This document shows positions 48,301 through 59,286 of a DNA stretch of 64,000 bases, in pieces; the stretch's first letter is position 1, and each line of letters starts with the position of its first letter. The stretch comes from Helopsaltes ochotensis. Its lineage: Eukaryota > Chordata > Aves > Passeriformes > Locustellidae. The stretch lies in the NCBI GenBank assembly GCA_013400155.1, contig VXBM01000536.1, positions 298,921-362,920 of the forward strand. Direction: 5' to 3'. The position numbers were made by a program, and so were the translations under genes. Below the pieces are notes generated by a model. The model did no database searches. It saw only the letters and a list, made by a program, of their open reading frames with translations, and was not told the DNA's origin.

Positions 48301-51300
48301 GAGCTCTATAACAGGACCAAAAGACAGTTTCTTTAACTGCAACTGGCAGTCATTTTGCTCCTCTCCATGCTTTCAACACCAAGAGCCATCAAGGATTAGG
48401 AGAAAAAATCATGACTATTTTTCCCTAAGAAGTAGAACTGGTAATAGACTTCAGGAAAAATCCTTCTAACTGCAAGTGATAAGCGTAGACTGTGTGAAGG
48501 CTGACAGGTCTGATTATAATTATCACTGTGAGGGGACTAGCATTAACCTCCCTTCTGGAAGGCAATGACAATTCCTGGAAGGGAACATGCAAGTGAATTA
48601 TCATAAACAAAATCATTGCAAGTAGAGCTGTCTTTGCTGGGAAACTAAGCTAGATCCAGATTTGGGGGTGCAAAAAACCCCAAGCCTTAAGAATTTACTG
48701 AAGTTCATTCTGATAGAAAATGACACTTAATCATATATTTAAGTTTTGTTGACTTCAGAATGATGAGAGATCATAAAAGAATCAAGTGAGACACATGAAG
48801 TGTCGGACAGAGTCATGCATACAAGAGGTGTTAGGAAATAAAGGATATATTCTAAAGTACATTTGAAGAACATACCATGCATTTAAACATGAACAAGGGA
48901 AACAACATCCAGGGAGGCTGTTGGTTCAGACTGAGATAAATATTCAAAATTACGAAAAAACCCAAGCCACCTTGCACCAAACTTTCCTCCTTCCTCACAT
49001 CCTAGCAAGAAAGCCAAACAAAACCAATACAAATCTCTTCCAATTTCTTCTATCCATAGACATCCTTACTTTGCACTATACAGTAACTGAAATACAATGG
49101 CATCAGCTTTAAGTAGGGTTGTGAGGTTGATAGGATAGGTAGTATTCCCTCAAAATCACCCTGTCCTGACCTTTCTGCTTTCTTTGATGGCATTCCATTT
49201 TTATTAGTCTGCATGGCTAATGCTTTTTTGGCATTTTTTCACTCCATTTCCATTGGAAACTTGGAAACAGAGAAGTTTGGGCAATCTGGACTGAAAGTAG
49301 CAGTACCCTATCTTTTCCTTTCCTCAAACAGGGAAACAGATCTTAATAGGGGCTATAACAGCATAGGACATGAAGAGAATATCCTCAGAGTCAAAAGCAG
49401 TTCTAAGAGTTTCATTCTCATTATATCTCAATGGAGTGGAGCAAATAAATTGTTCAAGGAGTCATATAGAATCTCACTACGCAAATGGCCTATTTAAGGC
49501 TCTTACTTCCTAATTAGGTCCTGGTGTCAGGAGGTTGGTAACAATTATTCACTCATAGATCATTTAGACACAATACAAACTGTTCTAAAACCCAAATCAT
49601 CATAATGGCGTGTATTAAAAGAAACACAAATTAACGTTTTAGACTCATTTGCTTAGTGCTTGGACTATCAGTTTCTGTGATACACATACCTAAATTTTGT
49701 GCCCAACATTGAAAAATTGTGTTTGGAAAGGGAAAAGGATGAAACAAAAATAATCACAGACATATCCCCTTGTTCTTACCTTGTTCACGGATTTCGTCAC
49801 TGGACTCTGCACAGGGAACCCACACTCTCTTCCCAAGTTCTTCATCTGACTCTGTGGTGTTTCCCAGATCAAAGAGAAAAAAAGAAAACCTTGATTTTAG
49901 GGATGACTGTGTAGAAAATGGTCACAAACATCCAGAGTTTTGCTCTTCCCCTTTGATTTCCTTACGTTTTTCAGTATGACCACTACCACCACCACTTGCC
50001 AGCTGGGGCCCTGTGAGCACCCAGTGGTGAGGTCCACCCTCAGAGTCCCACAGAGTTCTGTAGGGCCCCTCAAGCTTCCCCTTACCCCACACTGATGTGC
50101 AACCTTCCCCTCCCAAATGTCTCTTGTAAGCATGTTGGCACGACAGAGCCACCACAGCTTTCCCCAGCAGCCGTGGGGCACACAATGAGCAGGGATCTCA
50201 GGGAGTGATGACATGGATTCCTCTGACAACCTGCCAGAAAAGCTTGGGAAGAGAACAGAAAGGTGTCACAAGAAGCCAACCCACTTGGTTTGTGTAAGAG
50301 ACAATGTAGGGAGCTGAAGCCAAGGATTTCCACATTGCAAAACCATGTAAAACAGAGTAAGTGCTTGTGATCCAACAATGTGACCACAGCAAACCTGCTC
50401 TGCACTGTGCTTTGGTACTTCTGGTATGAAAATGAGGTTTTTCCTCTCCCCTTCCTCCTCTCCCACTTCCTCTCCTCTTTGTCCACCTCTCCAGCCCTTC
50501 ACACAAAGGTGAAATATTTAATATTTTCACCTGTGGTGATGCAGATCAGAAAGTGTTTGCTTTGCTTTGCTTATCACTGATTTTGCCAAAGGCATCCTTT
50601 TAAGCATCAGTCTATTGCAAAGATAATAGGTGACACAATTGTCTATAACTGGAATCAGCAACAAATCAGCCATCTGCCACTCCAGGGGTCTGAGATTAAC
50701 CCAGCTACTGGACCATGACTACAAAGCATTTGCACATTTAGATTAGAGAAATGTGAGGTTACAGGTCCAAAAAAATAAAAGTGGGACTGGGGAAAGTGTG
50801 AGGAGAAGGAGTGGAAGACAGCCTCAGAAGAGTCCTATAGATTAACCCTTCCAGACACAAGTCACCTGCTAACAACTCCAAGTAGACAATGTTTGTCATT
50901 ATAAAGTGCTAAAACGATGAGGGATTTGAAGGAAACAACTTGAGACACATTAGACATCATGTTTCTGGAGAATACATCCAGAGACATTTCTTTTAGACAG
51001 AGAGAAATAAAGACAAAAAACCTACAGGTGCCTTTGTCAAAGCCTTCCCTCCCTGGGGAGCATGGCCAAACTGTCCAGATGGCTGACTTGACCACTTGGA
51101 AAGAACTGTAATGTTTTTGCCCCCAGATAGACAAAGATGCATTCCACAACCTCCCCTATGGTCAAGACTTCAAGAAATGAAGGAGTCTGCCTACTGAAGT
51201 AACAAGGTTGTGAAGACCTCTTCATTTGTTTCTCCCAGTTCTCCTTGAATAACAAACACTATTTTACTGCTGTCCACACATGGATGCTGTCACTCCACAT

Positions 51301-51661
51301 TAATACCTATCCATATCTTCGGGATCCTCTCTATAAATCTGATGGGATATTTGATACTTCAATTATTTAATAACTGAATTATTTGAAAACTGAAGAAGCC
51401 TAAATGTAGTAAACACAAGCTGGCTTCAGATCTAAATGCATGAGCAATGGTCTGTACAGTGTGTGGTGGGTCGGGACAAGAACTAGGGTGTCCTCTGGTC
51501 ATGTTGATAGGCTTTAACCCTCACTTTCTCTTGCAGGTTAGAATCCCACAGATCCCTGAGATTCCCATCCTCAGAGATCTCAGGTTAAAAAGAGGCAGTT
51601 CTGACCAGAGGAACAGGTGTAGCTGCAGCCAAAAGTGCCAGAAAGAAATCTGGAAAATTCT
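45301..51661. other. long non-coding stretch
   Basis: More than 6 kb with no recognised gene or mobile element. A poly(A) run of 15 lies at 46372-46386. Many frames of 60-160 codons occur on both strands (for example 45990-46472, minus, 160 codons, ATG-started, with a run of F created by that poly(A)); none shows a family motif. A well-formed splice-acceptor-like ctttctcttgcag ends at 51536, just before the CR1 copy. Confidence 0.45.
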
Positions 51662-52080
51662 GGAACATCTCACCTATGAGGAAAGACTGAAGTATTATAA
51701 TTGTTTAGTCTGGAGGAGAGAGGATTCCAGGGAGATCTTGAGCATCTGCCCATACTTAACACGTCTCCAGGAGAGCTGGAAGAACTTGGGACAAGGACAT
51801 GAAGTGACAGGACAAAGGGGAATGGCTTCACACTTCCAGATGACAGGGAAAGATGGGATATTGGGAAAGAATTCTTGGCTCTGGGGTGGAGAAGCCCTGG
51901 CACAGATTGCTCAGAGAAGCTGTGGCTGTCCCATTCCTAGAAGTGTTCCAAGACTGGATGGGGCTTGGAGCAATGGTGTTAGTGGGAGGTGTCCCTGACA
52001 ATGGCAAAGGGTGGAATTGCATCAGTTCATTTAAGGTTCATTCCAACCCAAACCATACAAGGATTCTGTGATTTTATGAA
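51662..52080 (+). mobile_element. CR1 LINE 3' part
   Basis: On +: aacatctcacctatgaggaa, agactgaag, gtctggaggagagaggattc, agggagatcttgagcatctg, gtgacaggacaaaggggaat, ggatattgggaaagaattct, tgctcagagaagctgtggct, aagactggatggggcttgga, gtgggaggtgtccctgacaa, ttcattccaacccaaaccat, then ggattctgtgatttta. This is the classic CR1 order from the end of the second reading frame through the 3' untranslated region, about 420 bp and diverged. The 183-codon frame that overlaps its left half has no recognisable protein. Confidence 0.93.
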
Positions 52081-53388
52081 ATTCAGGCAAGGTCTGCCTG
52101 GTGTATGCCCTGGATGGCAATGGTATTTCAAACAGCTCAACTTATGACATCCAAAGAGACAAGTAAAAACCAAACAGCATGTGCATGTGTTTACAGAAAA
52201 CCTATGTGTTTAATGCATGTCCTTTATTCAGAGAAAACAGGTAGGATTGGGTGGAAGGTACAAGAACACACTCCAGGTTCTTTGGCCAACCCTCTTGTTG
52301 ATATTTCTTTTCCTTGGTGAAGAAACCAAGGTTTCCTGGCCAAGCACTGCACACCCTGCAGTTATATCAAAGGAAAAGAGCAAGAAGAAATGGAAGCACC
52401 TTCTCTGCACCAGCACAAGTTGAACTGCAGTAAATACAGGGTACAAGGCAGAGCTGAGAGGTGAGGAAGAGCAAGGGATCAGCCATTTTATCCACCCTAC
52501 TCAACGCAAAATCTGCTGGCATCAACTTAGAAATGAGTGCCACTCCCAACAGCATTAATTTGGGACAGAGCATTTGATCCTCCACAGAAGAAGGACTATT
52601 GATCTGTAAGGTGCTGTGAGAAGAAGACGGTGAGGGAAGCAAGCTAGACAACACCTTTAAGTCTGCCTGAACTCCCCCTTATTTATCACAGTATTTCCAA
52701 AAGCCTTTTCTGGGCAGGGGTAGATCCTCTCAAACCAGGTCTACATGTCTGAGACCAAAGGTGAGGTTTGAAGTGGTTTGAATGTATATTAGGGCATGGT
52801 TTTCAGGTGAGAAAGAGGTCACAGCGATCATCCCACGCCTGAGACTACAAAATGGGCCAAGCTAACAACCCAATAATCCACAAGCTTCTGAGATGCAGCA
52901 AGCTAATGAGGCTCTGCCCGTGCTTTAGAAAGGTCTCCTTGAACTTGACCTGCTGACTATGTGAGGACTAAAACTGCTGTTCTAACAGGATCTAGACTTG
53001 TTTTCAAAACCAGAGACTGGGGCTTTCCCTTTCTCCAGTCTCTAATTTATCTAATGACAGCCCAAAACTTCAAATACAAATTCCTGAATGATCCAAAGAG
53101 GAAGAGGAAATATCTTTGGACTTTAACTATCGAACAACTACAAGGTAATATTTTTTATAATGTTAAAAAAAATATACAAATCAAAACTCTGTTAAAAAAA
53201 AAAAAAGAAGTGGTTTACTCTGGTTTGGTTTGGTTTTTCCCTTGCCTATGAAAGGAATGACAAGGGGACCAGCATAGGACAAAACCTTCCCTTTCAGACA
53301 GATATCACCACAAAACTCCAGCCCTTGCAAACTTCAGTTTCTTGCAAATTAACCAACATCGCAAAATTATGCCGTTTCAACCCTACAT
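52081..53388. other. non-coding DNA
   Basis: A (GGTTT)3 patch lies near 53222-53236 and a run of 12 A near 53194. No gene recognised. Confidence 0.45.
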
Positions 53389-53419
53389 GTTTGTTTGTTT
53401 GTTTGTTTGTTTGTTTGTT
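53389..53419. repeat. (GTTT)7 microsatellite
   Basis: Seven complete GTTT units plus GTT, about 0.4 kb from the CpG island. Confidence 0.9.
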
Positions 53420-53799
53420 ATATCCAGACAGGTTTTTGCAGGAAGGGGCTTTTGCAACCCAAACAGTGCCACTGCACCAACCAGGAGCTGAGCTGAGCCT
53501 TGGAGCCGCTTGGAAGTTGCCTCATCTCCCAGCAAATGAGAAACGGAGAGAAACACCAACGCAGGCGATGCTGCACCTTGCAGCAGAGACTCCTGTGTCC
53601 TACAAGTAACCTTGCACAACAGCAGCCTTATGGGTACAATAAGGACAAGGAGGAGGACGACAGCGACTAGGAGGGGAAGGGCAAAAGGAAAACAGACAGA
53701 AAACTCCCTGAGAGTCTTCTTTTCCTCCTTAGGGGAAAAAAAATAAAAGAAAAAAAAAATCCCTCCCTGATACAGAGATGGAAGGAGGGGATGCGCTCC

Positions 53800-53805
53800 T
53801 TTATA
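53800..53805 (-). promoter_or_regulatory. TATA-like box, minus strand
   Basis: TATAAA on the minus strand flanked by GC-rich bases (gag before, ggagcg after), a near-consensus context. It would place a start at roughly 53770 with transcription leftward. No coding frame of note follows; the first ATG downstream opens only a short frame of 35 codons. Confidence 0.35.
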
Positions 53806-54258
53806 CTCCAAGTCCCCAGCAAAGATCCCCTGCTTTTCCCAGAGCTCCTAAATATCACTGGGGGTGGGGGAGAAGCTGGAGGAGAAAAGGGTCGCATTTA
53901 AAAAGCGAAGGGGAAGCAGGGAGGAGGGAGGACACTCCCGAGCCCGGCCAGTGGCCCCACGGTCTCAGCCATTCTCATTCCTGACACGTTTCCCTGCTCT
54001 CCAGCACAGCCCAGCTTCGAAATGTTAGTGTGGCGCGGAGTGCCATTTTCGAGTCGCTGCAGCTCCTTCTTGGCACCAGTTCAGCTTTTTGTCTTGCCTT
54101 CTCCTCCGAGCGCCCAGCGGAGGGAGGAGGAAAGAAAGGAAGAAAATAAAGCCCCACTGCTTCGCTGCCGGGGCTGTCAGACTCCCCGCAGCACCCCCAG
54201 CCCTGCCTGCGGCACCCCACACCCTCCCAGCCCGCTCCCAGCCAAGCCACTGGGCAAA

Positions 54259-54264
54259 TATAAA
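54259..54264 (+). promoter_or_regulatory. TATA-like box, plus strand
   Basis: TATAAA in gggcaaatataaacctcc inside the CpG island. It would place a start near 54290. The first ATG downstream in good context is at 54456 (gtgccATGGctg) and opens 43 codons to a TGA at 54585. Confidence 0.35.
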
Positions 54265-54660
54265 CCTCCTTCCACCTCCACGGCACCCAGTCCACAGCCT
54301 CCTTCCCCCTCTCCGCCGCCACTTCTTTTCATCGCCCTCTCCTTTGTACTCCTCTAAATTTTTCCAGCCAAGCGTTACAACCTTCCACCCTCCCTTTCTC
54401 CTCCGCCCCCAGCCCTTCCACCTCCTTCTTTTGCATCGGCAGGAAGGATCGTGCCATGGCTGCCAATGCCTTGGCATCTCCCCGGACTGGGGAGCCCCTG
54501 CACGCACAAGGAGCCCCGCAGTCCGGTCCAGCTCGGAGCTGCCCAAGCGCCGCGCTCCCGGGCGCACCGGTGTGTGCACACGTCTGACAGGGCAGGCGTG
54601 CTCTGCGCCCCTTGGCGCTGCTGCAAACACAAGCCTGAGTTTGGCAGCCGAGTCCCTCCT

Positions 54661-55026
54661 CCTGCTTGTGGGGCCAGGAGGAAAGCAGAGGCAGAATAAC
54701 AAGGGAGGGACACCGTATTTTGTATTTTTAAGCAACCCAAACATGGCACTGAGCACTTCGACCACCAACTTCTCAGCCTGCTGTGCTGGCAACCAGCTGC
54801 TGGTTCCAGCCTGGCACCAGCTTTGATTTGTTTTTCTCTCATCTTAAATGCCCTCCTCCCAAATATTTATTCTTTTTTTTTTTCCCTCATAAGTTGGTTT
54901 TGTGTATTTTTTTCTTTCTTATTTCTATCTTAGCTTTTCCATAGAGACAAGGCTTGTCCATATGCTTGCCACCTTCCCTCTGGTGATAGAAACTGAGGGA
55001 GCAGCATGAAGCTGTGTCAGGAAAGG
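54661..55026. other. short non-coding stretch right of the CpG island
   Basis: Returns quickly to AT-rich, T-rich sequence (54860-54930). Nothing recognised. Confidence 0.5.
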
Positions 55027-55219
55027 TGGCTGGATATTACCAGAAGGTTTTCTTCCTCAGAGGGTGATCAGACGCTAGAACAGGGACCCTAGGGCACTCA
55101 AGGCACCAAGGCTGCCAGAGCATTTGGAGAGCACTCTCAGGTAAATGGTGGGATTCTTGGAGCTGGATTCTATAATCCTTGTAAGTCCCTATCAACTCTG
55201 AATATTCTATGATTCCATG
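55027..55219 (+). mobile_element. CR1 LINE 3' fragment, different subfamily
   Basis: On +: tggctggatattaccagaag, ttcctcagagggtgatcaga, cgctagaacaggg, ggcaccaaggctgccagagc, gcactctcaggtaaatggtg, ggattcttggagctgg, ataatccttgtaagtcccta, tcaactctgaatattctatg, attcc. This is the CR1 type with the caaggctgcca-gag and atggtgggattcttgg phrases, distinct from the copies at 23.6, 42.3 and 51.7 kb. About 193 bp. Confidence 0.88.
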
Positions 55220-58200
55220 GAAGTCTGGGGGAACTCTCTCCCATTCCCACCCCCAAATCCAAAGCAGCACATGTGGAAGGGGTACCAAAGGAAGTGATAC
55301 ATGATGTAATACTCAATGGTCCATGAACAGGAAAAAAACCCGAACCCTTTTATGTACACACAAGAAGAATATCCTCTTCTCTGAGGAAGAGGAGGAGTGA
55401 GTTAGAGATGCCATGAAAGCAGGCAACACAACCCTTAGGCATGTCAGGATGTGCTAACCCCAGCCCCCTCCTCAAAGGAGGGAGGAGTCAATTTTTGTTG
55501 GAAAGTAGAGAAAGACTGAGGCAAAATTCATGTTCTCCATGGAAAGGACCTGAGAGAGCCAACTTCCAGCCAGTGATGTGCCTCCTATTAAACCAGAGTT
55601 TCAGACACTGACATGTGCATGACAGAGATAAAGTGCTATCAAATACACCTTGTCTGGTGCCTGGAGAAAAGAGATTTGGAGAAAAAAAATATTATAATTC
55701 TGATTCTGGGAATGGCTTGTGAAGCACATGGAGGGAGGAGAGATGTCCTGAGGATTTTATCCTGGACACATGAGTATATTAATCTGAAAACCTGGCTGGA
55801 GACCCAGGGCAGGCGACAGCCCCATAAGCAGCCACTGGTGTCCCTGGAGCTTTTCATGCGACTGCCTGGATGGCTTTGTCCACTGAGAAACATCAGGACT
55901 CCTTAGAAAACACAGGACTTAGAGGATGCTGAAGCAGATGAGCAATCCTTCCCACTGGCAAATCCCTCAGAAGAGCCAGCAGAAGTGCCAAAAAAAGGCT
56001 GGCTCTTGCTGAACATGTTCTGGCCACCTCAGGGAATAGCAAAACAACTCGCTTGGTATGGGGGTCGCAGAGGCAGAGCGGGAGGCAGGCTGGCAGGCAG
56101 ACAGTATGCTCAGGGTGGTACAGACAAAACAAGTGTCCTGAACAGCTGCCTAATATATATCTTGGAAAAATCTTGCCTGGTCGTGGATGAAGCAGAAATC
56201 TCAGGGTGAATTTGTAAACCCATCAGTTGGGCCTGACTTTTGCCTCCCTGGCCTGCAGGGATAGCACAGGAGGGGAGCAGAGGACTGGGTGACACCTCTC
56301 TAGCTGCCAGGAGCCACGTGGAGGAGCTGCTCCTCTGGCCGCTGCCAGCTGCTGGGTAGGCAGCAGCTGATGAGCAGGTGCTGAAGTGGACTTAAAATAA
56401 GCAGGATGCCCTGCCATGACTGTGCTTAAGGGATGTGTGAGTTTGAGGATTTAAACCCAGCATATCCTCTTAGAAGCACCTCCACCACTGGGATGCATAC
56501 CCAGTGTTGGGTCCCTGTTGGAGTTTCTCCAGCCCACCACAGCACAGCTGGATCTGGTTAGGTTGGGTGGAATATTATCCAGGTAGGACCACCAGATGCC
56601 CTCTTCTGAGCTGTGGTTTTAATGTCACAAGCTCTCTGCATAAGGATATCAGCCAGCATTGGCCATACTTCCTCCCAATGTCTGCATCCGAAGCCAGCCA
56701 GTGACCATCTCAGTACTCTCTCCCATATGGCTTATATGTCTGTTGTCTCTGCTATCTTTCAGGCTTGGGGCAGATTTCTGCCCTTCCCTCCATCCCTTAT
56801 TACTAAGTGATGGCATTTGGCAAGGCAGAGGGTGTCCCTTATATGTGTCCATGGCAAAGAAGGCCTTAACACCTCAGCTGGAGTCAAATGCAGAGAAACA
56901 CCCCTGCCTGCAGGTATCATTGAAGTGACTGCCAGAGAGAGGCATTTTCAGATCCTTTGAGTCAAAAGGTGCTATAAATAAAAGATATTACAGGCTAGGA
57001 AGTTCTCAGTTGCAAAATGGGATGAGAAGGAATATTTTAGCATCTTTTCTGAGCACATTAACTCTTGGCAGACGAGATCGTTCAGGTCTTCACAGCGGAA
57101 AACTTCATACCGTGTGCAGCATGTTCAGTCCACACGCTCCATTTCCATTTTCAACAGCTCTAAAATCCACGCTGCCCCAATGCAATATCATCCCCTGAGT
57201 GCAGAGAGCACACAAATATCGCATCACTTTGGGGGTCATGGCAGTGAATATACACTCCATGGTCACCTTTCCCAGGAAAAAACAGGCGTTGTCGCTATAA
57301 GCTCACAATAGAGGGTGCCTGAAGATTTTTATCATTTTTATCAACTAGCTTCTGATGCTTCCCTTCCCAGGGTGAGCAAGCACTTTGTATCAATCTGGCT
57401 TGTTTTAGTGCAGTGACCCAGCGCTGTGCTCTGCCACTGAAAGTTCAGGTCCCAGCTGCGGGGCTAAACTCTTGCTGACACTGTGCTGATTTCTCTGTCT
57501 CTATCAACCATGCTGCCAGGGGAGGGGAAGGAAACATTGGATTTTTCCAGGCAGAGAAAATAAAAAAAGGAAACAATCATGAAAAACACAGAGAAGATGT
57601 GGCAAAGGAGAAGGGGGAGGAAAACAATCCTGGTGTATGCAGTGAGGCTGAGGAGAGGAGAGCGCAGGGCACTTTGATCGCGTTCTTTTTCTTCATGGAG
57701 GAATAAATCTTGGCCAAGAGGCAATTAAATTGTTACTGGCAAAGAAAAACTTTTAGGATGCCTTGAAGAACCTGTGTGTGTGAGCAACAGCACAGAGAGA
57801 TGCAGAGGAGGAAATCAGTATTAGTGACGGGTGAACTACAAAAGTTTGGGTGGTTTGTTTTGGATAAAGATCCCCACATGCAGGCGCTAATCTAAAACCC
57901 TCAGTCTTCAGAGCAAGGCTAGAAGTCTCTTAAGAACACACTCTTCTTGTATGACTTCCAGTATCTCTGAAAGCCATTGTCTGTGCCAAAAATACAACAA
58001 AACCAGCTTGCTTCCTTCTTCTTTTATGCAGTGTTCTGGCTCATCTGCCTCTGGTTCCAAGGAAAAAACCTAATCAAAAAGTTTTTGATTTGAAGGCTGA
58101 ACTGTACTACTTTAATTTCAAGCCATCCTTGTTCTCATGAATGCACAGGTAAAAGGGAAATAAAGAAAAAAATTCTCTGATTCTATGGAGAACTTTCAGA

Positions 58201-59270
58201 GAAGGATCCCTAAAAATCAGCAGAAAAAGAAGCTAGTTTCCATAAGAAAGGACAACAAGCCTTGAGTTCTCCCACCTTGAGCAGACTACTTATCTGTGAA
58301 CTGGCTATTCTGCCATTGAATATCATAAGAGATCACAGCATTACTCGTTCAAATAAGCCTGTTATTCTAGGGTGGTTATTAGTCATGAAATACTATTAAA
58401 TCAATAAACCAAACAACAAGAACTTTGAAGAGACTCAGTTCCCCACTCAATCTGCAGTAGCCCTGGTTTGACAGAGAAGAATGAAAGAAAACAGTCTGAA
58501 CATGATGCAGTGCCCTTCAGTTTTCAGACATCCAGGTGTGACTGAGGTAGATTAGCCTGGTGCTGTTGGAATGTATGCTGAATGGTGCTGTTTTGATGAA
58601 GTCCTCTGGACAAACAGGGCTGCTGCAGGGCTGGTTTTGACCTCTGGCTGGATTACAACCGGGATATCTGAGTTACTGTTGCTCAGTGTGTAGGGCAGGT
58701 CAAAATCAGACTAGTGTGCTTCAAAGGGTGTTTGTTTCCTTGAGCCATTCACCTCATGAAGGTTTAAAGCACAGAAATTCACTTCACAATGCAGTAAAGG
58801 TATTGCTGTTACAGACCAGATGATGCTCTTTCCAAATAATTTCTTTTTTCAAATGTTGTCTTTTTCTCTGCCTTCCCTATTATTTATTGAATACTAAATC
58901 AATGATCTTCAGCTCACCCAAGTGGTTTGGAGACCAGGACTCATGTTTCTAGCTGATCCAAATAGGGATAACTTAATCCACGTTAACAGAAGCAATGGAC
59001 AAAGTCAGAGGAAAAGCTGTTACCAAGATTTTAAGCCACAGAGACTTCTAAAACAAGGACACAGACTTCTAGACAGCACAGTACATAGAGGCTAAGTATT
59101 TTCTCACTGTAGGTGATGGCACTTCTTGTGGGTGACCAAGAGAGGTACAGAAGGCCCAAGTTCCCTTTCATGTTGCCATCTATGAATGGGGAGCAGGTCC
59201 ATTACCTGTCACATGCTGTGCTCTTAATAAAATCTGCCCATATGTCCTGCTGAATGCTTCAGGATGCTGA
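55220..59270. other. non-coding DNA
   Basis: No gene or well-formed repeat. 56955-56985 (aaggtgctataaataaaaga) resembles a MIR/L3 3' tail but is too short to call. 57060-57300 keeps many CpGs (see findings). Frames of 60-97 codons are motif-free. Confidence 0.45.
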
Positions 59271-59286
59271 TTTTTTTTTTTTTTTT
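59271..59286. repeat. T16 run
   Basis: Sixteen T in a row; no element attached. Confidence 0.8.

Larger units (their letters stand above)
53780..54660. promoter_or_regulatory. CpG island, candidate bidirectional promoter
   Basis: By hand count there are about 43 CpG dinucleotides in 53881-54660, against a handful per 780 bases elsewhere, and the segment is clearly GC-rich. The densest part is 54481-54600. A TATA box on the minus strand (53800-53805, context gagTATAAAggagcg) and one on the plus strand (54259-54264, caaaTATAAAcctcc) sit at opposite sides. The plus strand after 54265 is strongly pyrimidine-rich, like many 5' leaders. Vertebrate CpG islands usually mark unmethylated promoters, so this is the most probable transcription start in the window. 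Which gene it would serve is not visible: the long frames in it on both strands open with non-ATG codons and run through the TATA boxes, so they are composition artefacts. Confidence 0.7.

Noticed and set aside
51447..51998. 183-codon frame
   Set aside because: Opens upstream of and runs through CR1 3' sequence; no reverse transcriptase or endonuclease motif is present, and it is in the untranslated part for most of its length.
53383..53811. 142-codon minus-strand frame left of the island
   Set aside because: It starts with TTG, runs through the minus-strand TATA box, and ends in a repeated KQTN peptide produced by the (GTTT)n microsatellite.
54025..54826. Frames of 245 (+) and 255 (-) codons across the CpG island
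   Set aside because: Both open with non-ATG codons, overlap on opposite strands, include a TATA-like box and are rich in P, S, R and G from composition alone. No domain is recognisable.
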